From: Lepeophtheirus salmonis
Taxonomy: Eukaryota; Arthropoda; Copepoda; Siphonostomatoida; Caligidae
Length of the DNA: 64,000 nt
Direction: 5' to 3'
Assembly (NCBI RefSeq): GCF_016086655.4
Contig: NC_052136.2
Location: 12,152,001-12,216,000 of the forward strand
Below the pieces are notes generated by a model. It saw nothing but the letters and a program-made list of their open reading frames with translations. It had not been told where the DNA came from and made no database searches. Shown one piece after another: positions 10,647 to 21,471 of this stretch. Position 1 is the first letter of the stretch. Each line of letters starts with the position of its first letter. The position numbers were made by a program, and so were the translations under genes.

Positions 10647-11803
10647 CAGGGATGTGCAGTAAATTGGGACATTTTTTTTTAATGTCCCGTGACTACTGAA
10701 ATTTTAATTTTACAGAAATTTACGGACAAAAGTTGTTCAATAAAGAAAAGGATTACTCGATATATCTGCCGTTGGTGGTGATGACCATGTCGAGGCGGGT
10801 TCAGAAAGGAGGGGCAGGCCGAGACGAGGTGTGCAGGATTTACCTTGGCCCAATACTTCACAATCGATTTCTTGAGGTTGGCCAAACTGTAGTGGAGCCT
10901 CAAGCAGACTTGCTTCTCTAACTCCCAATAAAATAATTAGTCCATAGGATTGAAATTAGGAGAGTTGGAGTTCCATGTCTGGGGTAACCAAAATTCGACT
11001 TTTTCCCCTTGAGCAAGCCTGCTGGAAGGTGAACCCGTTGCCCCATCGTTGGTTTTCATCTACGTGATGACTTTGTCCTTCAGCAGCTCGTCAGCGTCGA
11101 CTCTCTCTTTTTGGTTGAAGAAGATCAGTTGCATCACCGTCCCGTTGGACCTGATGATTCCCAACGTCATGAACGAGACCGAAAATCGCTAAGAAGCGGT
11201 CGTTCTGGCTGTTTTTTACCATGTTTACGGTTTGCTTCTTCTAGACACTAAAGAAAGTTACAGGACAACGTTTATCCTTGAGGAGGTTCAATAATTTGCG
11301 GCTCCTGGTCAACTGGATTTCCTTCACCTTCTATAACAAGATGTACCTATTCGAGTCCTTGTAGATGTCAAATTCAGGTCGGTCTTTACCGCCCTCTGGA
11401 CAGTCTGCGTCCTGACTCCGTAGTTTTTGCTAGCACGGTCATCGGTGTAGCCGGGTTCGCATCTGTCGACCGTTTGAGGCCCACTAGAAACGTAGGATTA
11501 CTCTTTTGGTCGCTTTTTTGCGGTGTGGGGCTGCTGTTTGGACTTGTCGGTTAGCTTTGACTAGTCCTTGATCCTGTAGACCGTCAATCTCGGCTAACAT
11601 AGTGTCTTTGTAATCGCACGAATTATTTCTACAACGGCCACCTTTTCCCGTGCTCCGTGTTTGTTTTTACCTATTTGAACGAAACTTTTCGTGCTTAAAC
11701 TATACTCCCAACCTCATTTGTCTTGTAAAAAAATCCTGTCAAATTAAAGTTGTCTAAGTTATAGAACTTAAAAAAAATGTCCCAATTTACCTGGACATCC
11801 CTG
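10647..11803 (-). mobile_element. Tc1/mariner-like element, family D, full length
   Basis: Terminal inverted repeats are easy to see: cagggatgtgcagtaaattg at the left, and at the right the inverse of cagggatgtccaggtaaatt. TA dinucleotides flank both ends (10645-10646 and 11804-11805). The whole is 1157 bp. The ends agree over about 30 bases with few changes. The transposase inside is on the minus strand and is dead. Confidence 0.85.
10753..11695 (-). pseudogene. Tc1/mariner transposase pseudogene, family D
   Basis: On the minus strand an N-terminal region (KVAVVEIIRAI, then YGVRTQTVQRAVKTDL) fits the double helix-turn-helix of these transposases. It is followed by a first-Asp region that has lost its motif (FFSV*KKQTV), then a catalytic-core stretch (NQKERVDADELLKDKV). 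The second-Asp motif is damaged: FTFQQ is followed by ACSRGK instead of DxAPxH. The third-Asp region reads SPNFNPMD. The C-terminus ends MVITTNGRYIE followed by TAA at 10753-10755. Stops and frame changes are frequent. It would have mobilised the surrounding element; it cannot now. Confidence 0.75.
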
Positions 11804-11805
11804 TA

Positions 11806-12574
11806 ATATAAAATGAATCCAAGGGGTAATTTGATTTTTTCTACAGAAATGCTGCCTTCCTCTTAGTGTTTACAATTTCAGATCATGATGGGTTTTGATA
11901 GGACTGAGTATACCTATCAGGCCAATATGTGCATCAAACCTAGAAGAAGAGAAAAATCGATAGCTGATGGAGAAATAATGTTATTTTTTTATGTATGTGT
12001 TCTGCCACAATATCCAATCTCTTTTTCGTAATGAGTGTACCTACAATGTACATAATGACCTTCAAGTATATTAGAAACAAAACCAAGGCAAAACTAACAA
12101 TTTTGATCTATGTATTTTGAGAAGAAGACAAAAATATTGCAACAAGGACGGCTAATTGACATTTATTGTAAATATTATTTAACCTTAATATTCCAAATAA
12201 TTACAGCAGAACAGAAGCTGCTTATAGTATTTATGTGATGAGGAGGATGATATATAGCCCTGATTGTTTTTTTTCACATCATAAAAATGCAATTACAAAC
12301 ATGCAATGCATATGAATAGTGTTCAAAAATACTACATACATTTATTTCTGCGTGTCAATACATATTTGAATTTTTTTTTTGTTCAGAGAGAGAAAGATAG
12401 ACTTGTTCATAAAAAAAAATAAAAAATCTTAGTAATATAGATACTAGATATAATACTTTGATAAACTAAAAAATAATATGCTCAAGGATGTACATATAGG
12501 ATATAATATTAATTTTCCCTATCAAGGCAGTGATGGTTATATGTAGTAGATCCTTGCATATTTTGTTTTATTTA
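11806..12574. other. Noncoding AT-rich stretch
   Basis: I see no gene, repeat end or structural feature here beyond short A/T runs. Confidence 0.4.
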
Positions 12575-13045
12575 CCGAGTGGTCCATTAAAATTTGAACA
12601 TTTTGAATTGTACACTTCAACAATATAAAATATATTAATTAACAATAGAATTTCAACAAAATTAATACCATAAATATAAATGTCTCTGACCTTTCTTAAT
12701 CATTAATGTATCGCCCTTAACAGCCATGATGACTTCCAGGAGGCGGAAAAAGACGAGGCACCCGCTACAGATGTAGTCCTTTGTCATAGCGTCGCAGTAT
12801 TTCTGACGGTATCTTTGAGGGCCTTGGTGTTTGAATGACGGATACTGCAGGCCTTCCTCTCAACATACACCCAAAAGATGTTGTCGAAGCTGTTGGTATC
12901 AGGGCTTTAGGGAGCCAAAAGGGTAAAAAAAAAAAAGAGTTCAAAATAAACTAAAAGAGTCTTGCAACGGAGGAGATGGGTGTATTTTTTATTGCCTGAG
13001 TCAAAAGTGGCCTCTCCATCCTCACAATTCTCTAACAGTCTGATG
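12575..13045 (-). mobile_element. Internally deleted mariner-like element, family A copy 2
   Basis: The end at 12575 follows a TA and carries the family A repeat (ggtccattaaaatttgaac). The minus strand then gives the decayed transposase C-terminus (MTKDYICS, RLLEVIMAV-like), FWVYVE, and an abrupt join to N-terminal sequence (KTLL, with a T-run between). The join matches copies 1, 4 and 5. The far end breaks off near 13045, where TCACATCAGACTGTT marks the helix-turn-helix region. Confidence 0.65.
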
Positions 13046-14420
13046 TGAAAATAAACAAATTTGAATTTTTTGTAATGTTTAATTTTTCCAATTTTTTTCT
13101 CCGAAAAATTTATTTGTCTGTAAATAGCTCTATTATTGAAATTTTTATCCAAAAAATATAATATTTTAATCTTTTTTTCAAAAGAATTTATATTTGAAAT
13201 TTAAACTTTCCAAATAGTATAATTTTTGTGCAAAGTTCTAGATTTTTGAAACTTTTTGAGAATCACTATGTATTTTTTTTTCGAATGGCTTTAGATTTTT
13301 GAAATATTTTTCGAAGAAATTTAATATTCCGCCCCACCCCCCAAAAAAAAAATATATATATATATAATCCTGTAGACTCCTTGTCATCAGCACAACCCTA
13401 GTTATCAGTAGAAGTTTATAAAATATTTCGTAGAAACTGGAAGTCCCAGAAAATAAAAATTTTTAGAAAAAAAAAAAAAATCAAATAATAATTTTTTTGC
13501 TCTGCTGCAGAAAAACGCTAAAACTACTCCCCTATTAACCCTATGAATCATCTTTGCTTCTATTCCTAGAGAATTATATGAATTGTAGATGACATTTTAT
13601 GAATACATGATTTATGTAGGCACAATATTACATATATATGCATGCAGTGACCTGGAAGGTTTTCTGCTATATTATTACTTTTTTTTATTAATAATTACAA
13701 ATCATTGATTTAATTGCATCAAATATGACTCTTAACAAAATATATTCACGTATATCTCAAGTGTGATGTTCATCGATAAGATTGATTTAATATATATATA
13801 TATTAAGAAGATTCAGCTAACAAAGTAAAGACATTCGTAACCTTGACTAAAGATTGAATAATATATCCCTCTTATTACGTCTTCCACACTGTAAGACAAT
13901 GAAACAAAAAAAAGGAAAAAAATAAATAGATAATTCGGTGAATCAATGAGTTTATTTACAACCTTTAAAAAAACAAAAAAATTAAAAAATATGTATGTAA
14001 AAATTACATGTTATTCAACAAAGATGAATGAATCTTCAGTGTCATGATTGTTTTGTAAAAAAAATAATTCCAAGGGCCTTCAATGAAGGCTCAAATCAAC
14101 AACATTAGTACTCCAAATATATATGAATACAGTGTACAACATTCTCGTTAGTCTCGGAATAGCATTGTGGATCGACCTCGGAGAAATTCCAGCCTATATA
14201 TCAGGAGTGTCTGCAGGGGGGCATAGGAGGATGCACCTCCCAATTTAGGAACTTCTGCTTTTTATTTAATATTTTGTTTTCAAAAATTTTAATATTTGAA
14301 TTTTTTTAATTTTTTTCAAAAGTTTAATTTTTGTGAATAAGGGGGGAGGCAGTGGAAAAATATTTAGACTTTATCAAGATGTATTTTTCAATAAAATACT
14401 AATATGATGTCTTGACTACC
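13046..14420. repeat. Low-complexity spacer with family F fragments
   Basis: No gene. About 13046-13400 and 14205-14345 hold family F-like A/T blocks with G- or C-rich edges (cgccccaccccccaaa; gtgtctgcaggggggcat). A short family E fragment lies at about 14130-14190. A TA dinucleotide run is at about 13350-13367. Confidence 0.45.
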
Positions 14421-14790
14421 CTAATCATCGATGAAGCCCTTTCTTGGCAGAATGATGGCTTTTGAATCAATTGCGGATGTAGTCCTTAGACATGGCATCC
14501 CAGTGCTGGCTGATGATGTCCTTGAGGCTGTTGATATTTGGATGACGGATGGTGCCGGCCTTGGAATCAACATGTACCCAAAAAGTGAAGTCCAATAGGT
14601 TGGCATCTGGTGAGTAGGGGGCACATTTTCTTTGGCAAAGAAAGGGAAGTTGTCCTCCGACCAAATCTGGGCCTTTTTGGACGCGTGTGTAGGGCACCAT
14701 TCTGCTGAAACACCACGTTTATGTCCGGGTAGTTGGGAGTGGACCATGGCAACAGGATAATCTCAAGTCGATATTCGTTGGTCATGTTCA
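14421..14790 (-). pseudogene. Mariner-like transposase fragment with Asp-to-Asn change
   Basis: The minus strand contains the second half of a transposase: VVFQQNGALHT, where the Asp of the usual FQQDGAPAHT is Asn (codon at 14701-14699), then after a frameshift CAPYSPDANLLDFTFWVHVD, then IRHPN and SQHWDAMSKDYI. FWVHV and the C-terminal pattern relate it to family A, but its sequence has diverged. No terminal repeat was found. It keeps the middle of the protein that the shorter family A copies lack, so it shows what those copies have lost. Confidence 0.7.
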
Positions 14791-15369
14791 GAAGGATCTA
14801 TATATTTTTTCTTTATTTTAGTATTTGACAGGAACAATTTCATTGCATTCATCAAAACCTTGATTTATGTTGCAAAAACGAAGTGTAAAGATTTTTTCGG
14901 CGGAAAAATTTAATTTTTGAAATTTTGTACGAAAATTAAAAATGTTTGGTGTGTTATTAAAATAACTTAATTTAATATTTTGGATGATAAATAACAAATA
15001 TGTGCCCAAATCTTTCGTATTTTTGCAATCACTCCAAAAATTACAATTGAATAATTAATTGTACAATTCTTCTTACGCACTTTAATTTCTTCATCTAAAA
15101 TAAAATATCCTGAATGTCTAGGACTTCCTTAAAATTAAAATCTTCAAATATTTACTGTAAAAAATCCATTTCTTTTTCTACTTGATTTAAACACAACAAT
15201 TGCAGATTCATTTGAGAGTCATTGTTTTTGATCAGAATGGGTTGTCAAGTTATTTGTACGATCAAAATTGCATGCTGAGTCTGATAATAGAAAAGGAGTG
15301 GATTACAAATTAATAAAATTAAACAACATAATGTTAAAGGAATATCTTCTCCCAAATAGTTAGATGGCG
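14791..15369. other. Noncoding AT-rich stretch
   Basis: No gene is seen. A family F-like block at about 14860-14950 is the only pattern noticed. Confidence 0.35.
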
Positions 15370-16640
15370 AATAATCAAAAGATAAAGTGACAGCTGTAGG
15401 AGAAGAAGTAAACAGCTGGTAATAAGTCGTAATGTTGAGGAAAATTAATATTTATTAATTCTTTGGTAAAGCAATTCGTTTCATTTTGTATAAGTTGTAA
15501 GAAGAGGTTTTTCATTTGATTAAAAGAAAAAACAATGGGAACGACGACATTCTTCATAAGATATTCAATCCTTTTCTCCGATATACTCTTTAGGAATCGA
15601 GATATGCAATTCAATGGCCACAATTACATGTTTTAATAAAGAAGGAGTTTATGAACTATCAGGCCATTCTTTTACGTGTACAACTCCAGGAGAAGTAAAT
15701 TTGAAGATGAATATGTGATAGTGCTTTATTCCTTTTAAAGGACATTAATACTTGTCTAAAAATTTCCTACAAATTCCTCTATTGTATTTGTAGGCACTAC
15801 TCTTCTAAGGGTATATAACATTGAATCTAGTATATTTTTTGACGACAATTTCTACTAAATCCTCAACACATTCAATTTTTTGTTGATTATAATAAGATTT
15901 GTAATTGATGCCGAAGCTGCAGTCTGGCGAAAACTTTGAATGATTTTCAGTAAGAAAGTGTATGGAAACATTATCAAATGCACCTCAAATAGCCATTTAT
16001 GCTACAAAAGCCATCATGATATAATTTATATTCTGGCTTATTTAAAGCCATATAATGAACTCCTCCCAGTACAAAAATACAATGATCCTTCATTAAGTTC
16101 TCCAGAAATTGTTTAATACCTTCTCTTCTTCCATTAATATTTTAATTGTACGGGTTATCAGATAAATTTTCAGTCAAATTATATTGTTTATTTGTGAACA
16201 CATTTTTCAAATACTCACAGTGTTAAGTCCCTGAGCTCTGTATTAAACCCATAGCCACGAGGGAAAATGTAAACAAACTCTCCATCCACTTTTTGATCAT
16301 CCCTATTAGAGGCACCAAAATGTCCAAACACATAGATGCTTCATGACTCAATGGAGAAATAGAAGACATTTCTAGACATTGATCTCGCCAATAAGAAACA
16401 CATTCGTAATAAAACCAATTAAAACAAGAAGTAAGTGTTTCCTAATAGATTCAGTGGTCCTAGTGAACAGAAACAACAATTTTCGATATACATTTCAATT
16501 CTACGCCCTTCTTCTACATTCACATCAAAAAATGGGACGTTTCCATGCCCCAAAGTTCAAATATCAGAGATATCGTCAGTACATGAAGGACAAATTGGGA
16601 ATTCACGACAAATTATATTATATCAATACAACAATGGCCT
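15370..16640 (-). pseudogene. Decayed coding stretch, unknown family
   Basis: The minus strand reads like protein across more than a kilobase, with stops and frame changes. In order: ICPSCTDDISDI, DVNVEEGRRIEMYIE, then GHFGASNRDDQKVDGEFVYI, GRREGIKQFLENLMKDHCIF, FVLGGVHYMALNKPEYKLYH, FDNVSIHFLTENHSKFSPD, KIECVEDLVEIVVKKYTRF and SPGVVHVKEWPD. Composition is non-repetitive and parts are less AT-rich than the flanks. I do not recognise the family. Size and decay suggest an old transposon or a dead host gene. Confidence 0.45.
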
Positions 16641-16984
16641 CAAATGATTTAAAATATAAGCATAATACATAATAATTCCAGATCCCCCGGTTAAGAACCT
16701 AATCCTACTAACATCTATTTTACTCATCCTTATAATCTAATTTAATGATGTGGCATCTTTAAGAGACTATTGCAGTTTTACTGAAGCATTATACTTCTAA
16801 AAAAATCATTCAATTTAAACTAGAGATTCTAAGGAATAAGCTTTTCTCTACGGTATTAGAAACTTCTTTCTGTAAGTAGTTAAATTTAATGTTACAAGAA
16901 TATCTTTTATTTTATTATAAACAAAAATAGCAAGAAATAGAAAACCCATTTTTCTCATTTTCACATAATTAAAAAAAAAAGTCG

Positions 16985-17860
16985 ACTTCTGACATCTTAC
17001 GTGAGAGAAAAGAGATCAGTCCGTCCAGGAATCAATTCAAGTTAATAATAGCGTTTTTCGAAAAGGTAAGATGTAAAACAAGCCATTCAAGCTATGAAAA
17101 ACGGTTTTTATAGAATCTCAAGGAACGGATTACTTTTATATTTCAAAAGCCCAGAAACATCCAAACGGTTTTCAGTATATTTATTACAAATCATCATTTA
17201 TAAAAGTATCAGAAGATGTAAACGAATATCGAAACAAGAACAGGAGTCAAAAGACGTCGATTAAAGAAATGATAAGTTCCAATCAATGTTCCAAGTCTAC
17301 CTAAGAACAATTGGATGACGTCATTGTATCCATAACTGCTGAAAACAATGCAAGGCAAAATGGTATTCAACAAATCGCAGGATTTATAAGTAAAATAATT
17401 TGGCGTGTTGAAGATAAATGTAGCTACGTATTTGCATTTGAGAATCATGAAATAAACTGTAAACACTCTCTACCATCAGCCGCCAATTATACATATATAC
17501 TCGTGTAGTGGTTTTATTTGTGAGCAATTTATATGAAGAAATTTGGAAAATGATATCCGCCAAAAATTCAGAGAAAACTACTTTCAAAAAGGGTAGCACA
17601 CTGCAAATATCTTTTGATAAAAATTCAAATTTGGAGGGACATTACCTCCATAAATCTGTGGAGGATGGAAGGTATGGACCTGGAATCCATCCTAACCTTT
17701 TTCTTCCTCAGTCTGGATGTTAAGACCGTAGCCACGAAGTCATATCACATTAGTTACATTAGTTCAGATCACAAGTCATTCGTCATAAAGAAAACGAACG
17801 ACTTATTGAGGGGTAGAATAATTGAGAAGAGTAAAAGTACATGGGATAGTTTTTGATTTA
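16985..17860 (+). other. Possible decayed coding stretch
   Basis: Three overlapping plus-strand open frames (17311-17508, 17508-17723, 17614-17856) lie in sequence somewhat richer in G and C than its flanks. Pieces such as ISSDHKSFVIKKTNDLLRG look protein-like. No start, splice sites or domain can be defended. It might be a dead gene near the 5' side of the duplicated locus. No function is proposed. Confidence 0.2.
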
Positions 17861-18339
17861 TAAGAAACTCTCAAGAAGTTTATGTTTCTTTATGCTTATC
17901 TCCTCCCTTTACCATATGACTGTTTTTCAAACATCACAATTTTTTTTTTTAGTTTAACAAACTTTTAAAGTACTACCTTTACGTTGAAGGGACATACTAT
18001 TTACAGGCTTTGAAGCAAACTTCTTGTTGTACCAGTTCATACAATTATGTTAGAAAGGTTGTCATGTTGCATTTCTCTCTAAATTATGGAATAATTTAGG
18101 TATCATTTTTGACAAAGATCACAAAAAGTTAGACCCTGAAGAATGAAAAACTATTTTGATTGAAAATTGAGTTACTAAGATATTATCATTATGGGGGTTT
18201 GCTGATCCACTGTCCAGATTTCATTACTCCTTAATAAGAACTACAATTGAATGTAATAAACTTCATGTATGTTTATGACATCCAGGAGTTAAGAGTCTTG
18301 AGCATCTTATCAATTTTCAGAAAAATGCCCTTTTCATTA
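17861..18339. other. Noncoding stretch
   Basis: No gene or clear repeat is seen before the start of the inverted duplication. Confidence 0.35.
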
Positions 18340-18928
18340 TCTCAAATCGAATTGACACAAAGTACATGCGTGTTAATATTACTAAATACTGACTTGTTGC
18401 GTTAGATCCTTCCTCTTCCTAAAAAAAACAAAAAAATGTTGCAAAGTTAACATTTAGAGAAAAGAGTTGTTTAGTTGCTTTCAATTATCCGTTCCTTAAA
18501 GACGAAGATCCTTTTCTTAAGCATACTCCAACATCCTAAAAGAGGAATACATTAAAATATTCATACTACGACAAAATATTGCTTAAAAGCTATTTTTACA
18601 TACGTTGACTCAAGTTTAACTAACATCAAGAATATGAGAGGTTTTTTATGGGTAAGGGAACTCAATACTCCTTGAATTACACTCCCCTTTTCTTTCTTTC
18701 GATCTACATAATATTCAATATCATGGTGTTTACGTAATAAATGGTGATTTAAGACAAAAACAGTCTGTAACCAAAGTTAAGAAACGAAAAAAATGAGTCA
18801 ACATAGCCAGATATTTCATTGACATATTTTGATCAACTATAGATTTTGTATTTAAATTTATGAGATGAGATGAAATACCCAAGAATATTGACTGTAATTT
18901 ATAATTTTCATAAAAATAAGAAAACTTA

Positions 18929-20182
18929 CAGGGTGTCCACTATAAATTGGAACTATCTTAAAATTCAACCTGCTTGATAAAAAAGGAATTTGGAGTGTAT
19001 TTGTTAATATGAAAAAGTTATACATGATATTCAACAATAAATTTATTCAACATATCCTCCCTCAGCAGCCACCATCTTCTCCATCCTGCCCCTAAAGGAT
19101 TTGCATGCCCTGATGACTTCCGCGGAATCGACAGTATTCCACTTCCTCGTAATGGAACCCTAAAGGCCGCGATGCTCTTGTGGCTGACCTTGCACACCTC
19201 CCTATCCAACTTCCCCTACCAGTAGTAATCACGCGGATTGAGGTCGGGTGAGTGGGAGGGCTAGGTGTTGCAATCCCCGAAAGTGATGTCGTTGGAGTTG
19301 AAGAGGTTAGTGGTCCTCATGGCGATGTGTGCGGGCGCTGAGTCTTGTTGGAATATGAACTCCCTCCCAGCGGCTGTATCCTTCCTCCAGGGGATGACGA
19401 ACTCCTCCATGACTTCGCAGTACCTTATCGCGTTAACCCTTTCCTTGGGATTGAAGAAGAAAGGAGGCATCACCTCACAGGTGCTGCAGATGACACCCAG
19501 GGTCATCACAGAGGCCGGTAACTTTCTAGTGAAGACCGCAGGGACCTCTTCTCTCTCCTTGGCAATCCACCTGTCATTCTGGACCTTATAGCTTCTGTCG
19601 ACAGTCGAGTTCTTCTCGTCGGAGAAGAAGATGATTCTTCATTCATGGCTGTTCAGGTCATTGAGGAGACGCTTACCGTTGGTGAGCCTGGTGGCCTTCA
19701 TGAATGCCATTCGGTATGACCTGTACCCGAGGTCCTCATTCACAGCCTTGGAGACCAGCTGCGTGCTCACTCCACGGTTCTTGGCCAACCTGGACAAGGA
19801 AGTCCGCGGCGAAGCCTTGATGGACTTTTGGAGGCCTTCAAGGAAGTGGGGAGTGCGGATTCGGTCACTTCTCATGTTGTGGGCCTTGCGGCAGACCTTC
19901 CCCTCAATCTCCCAGGCATTGAAGACCCGGTACACCGTGGTCTTGGGGTAGTTAAGAAGCTTGTAGATAGCAGAGTGCTTGTGCCCCGTGCAAGCCAATT
20001 CGAGGATGGCGTCTCTCCTTGCTTGTTCCATGATGACTATTGTTTGTTGTCAAAACAATTGTGGTGGAAGTTATAGGGCATTGTTCACACAACCTTTTAT
20101 ATTAGTATGATTTAACCCCGAATATCCACATTATGGATCTGGATGAAGTTTAAAATAGTTCCAATTTATCGTGGACACCCTG
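18929..20182 (-). mobile_element. Tc1/mariner-like DD37D element, family C, full length and young
   Basis: A 1254-bp element with near-identical terminal inverted repeats: cagggtgtccactataaatt at the left and the inverse of cagggtgtccacgataaatt at the right. About 34 of the first 37 bases agree. It is flanked by TA at 18927-18928 and 20183-20184. It interrupts intron 1 of the dead gene copy. The paralogous position in the other copy (about 26805) is uninterrupted, so the insertion came after the duplication. This is the best-preserved transposon in the window. Confidence 0.92.
19043..20031 (-). pseudogene. DD37D transposase, nearly intact pseudogene
   Basis: The frame starts at the ATG at 20031 and runs about 329 codons to a TAA at 19043-19045. 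Order of parts: a first helix-turn-helix (HKHSAIYKLLNYPKTTVYRV), a second (ASPRTSLSRLAKNRGVSTQL), a first Asp in FFSDEKNS, a second in FIFQQDSAPAHIA (codon 19344-19342), and a third in SPDLNPRDYYW (codon 19230-19228). Exactly 37 residues separate the last two. The C-terminal end reads KMVAAEGGYVE. Damage is light: TGA at 19639-19641, TAG at 19261-19263 (likely from Trp), TAG at 19216-19218, and one frameshift near 19150. All three catalytic Asp codons are intact. It is dead as read. Confidence 0.88.
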
Positions 20183-20984
20183 TATTTGAGCCGAAAATTC
20201 CCTTTTAGATCAAACCCTCTATCAAGTTCTCATTATTTCATTGCGACGATTTTATTTTTCTTGCTAATAAGAATGCTATTTGAAGCGTTTGCAAAGTATT
20301 AATCAGATCAATAAAACCATGGAGACTCGATTTTTGTATATATTTATATATATATAATAATATCTCAAATCTCGGAACCCATTCCGAAAGATCCTACAAA
20401 TAAATTCAATAATTATAATTTAGAATCCTATCCATACTACCAAGGTACATTTATAGAAGGTTACAATACCGTTTTGTTGTGATCAATGGAATTATAGATT
20501 ATTTAAAACATTTTCAAAATGATAATTTTGCTTATATTTTCCTAACTTTTCTGTAGAATATTATTATTTCTTTTGATGTGACCCCTTGGGGAGTGTGTTT
20601 TATTATTTACTAGTAAATTGTTGTTTTTATAACTATTTATACTTTCATAATTAAATATCTCTTTTATTATATGTTTTAGTTTTCGCTTATCATTTTTCTG
20701 GGAGTTTTGATTGTGTCTGGATATCTGAATCATCAACAACATAAACGACGTGTCGCTCAAAGATAGACCCCAATTCATCCTTTTGTACGGATTCAACAAT
20801 TTCATTATGGAGTAGTTGATTTAAAAAGAAGACAATTCTCCTCACGTCCTCGAAAGAAAGACTTATTGAATAAGCTCCTCTCAAAAATAAAGCATACTTT
20901 ATAAATAATACTTTTTTTTTTACATATTTGAGAATTATCTTAGTTTTAAATTCATTGGTATCCTTTTCTAATCATTCAATAAAT

Positions 20985-21469
20985 TATTATTGTATTGTTG
21001 ATAAGTTTGTTCATAATATGCCTATAATTTTGCATAAAGGAGGGAGTGTCCTATAAGTATTTGATTTGTTACCTAGACTTTAAACTTTTGGTAATTACTT
21101 ATACAAACTTCCAGTGAAAAAGGTTGCTGAATAAATATTGGTAAAATTCTTATTATTTTAATTTTACGGTATTAAAATGACCAAATTAAAAATCAAGTAA
21201 ATACCAGGTTAAGATTAAGTTTTATAACTACTTTACAAGTATGTTTGTTGTCTACCATACATTATTTTATATAATTTATAATGAAGAAAATGTTTTGATT
21301 GTCCTAACCTTACCAAAAGAACGAAGGAAAAATAGTAAAAAGTGAACTTTGAAATATAATTTATCGCATTTTACGGGTTTTAGTACTAATAAAGTCCCCT
21401 TACAACGCGGACTTCCTTTCATGCAGATTAATATAGTTTCCAAAAACCCTGATAAGCGGGGACCACCTG
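20985..21469 (+). repeat. Repeat H, copy 1
   Basis: Inverse match to 24696-25140, followed through tgcataaaggagggagtgtc-type sequence, agtatttgatttgttaccta, taaatacc and gtaaaaagtgaactttgaaa. The right end reads cacctg followed by TA (21470-21471), as in the other copy. The left end is missing or too diverged to place. In the other gene copy the same element lies upstream of exon 2 instead of downstream. Confidence 0.65.
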
Positions 21470-21471
21470 TA

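Larger units (their letters stand above)
18340..20904 (+). repeat. Left arm of inverted gene duplication
   Basis: This arm, minus the transposon at 18929-20182, can be aligned by eye with the inverse of about 27410-23720. Matching landmarks in order: tacatgcgtgtta / gcatgcgcgtta, tcaattatccgttccttaaa, catcaagaatatgagaggtt, ctacataatattcaat, tacgtaataaatggtga, gtatccgtactaccaagg-type sequence, and exon 2. It is the plus-strand copy of the locus described at 23385-27093. Confidence 0.8.
18634..20904 (+). pseudogene. Dead paralogue of the secreted arginine-rich protein gene
   Basis: Exon 1 (18634-18651) encodes MRGFLW and is followed by the donor GTAAGG. Exon 2 starts after the acceptor tttag at 20679 and reads FSLIIFLGVLIVSGYL (signal peptide), then QQHKRRVAQR, then a TAG at 20764-20766 where the intact copy has Tyr. 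The downstream sequence is still recognisable (RIQQFHYGVVDL, FSSRPRKK). A one-base deletion relative to the intact copy then shifts the frame just before it ends at 20902-20904. The exon 2 donor (GAGAG/GTAAGT in the intact copy) is not present, and exons 3 and 4 were not found. A DD37D transposon sits in intron 1. With a stop, a frameshift and missing exons, this copy should not make the protein, although transcription is possible. Confidence 0.8.

Noticed and set aside
19265..20076. Plus-strand open frames over the transposase at 19043-20031
   Set aside because: They are the antisense of the minus-strand transposase, which has the helix-turn-helix and catalytic motifs. Their openness comes from the GC-richer coding sequence.
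20542..20884. Minus-strand open frames over exon 2 of the dead gene copy
   Set aside because: The plus strand carries the splice acceptor, signal peptide and homology to the intact copy, so the minus frames are shadows.
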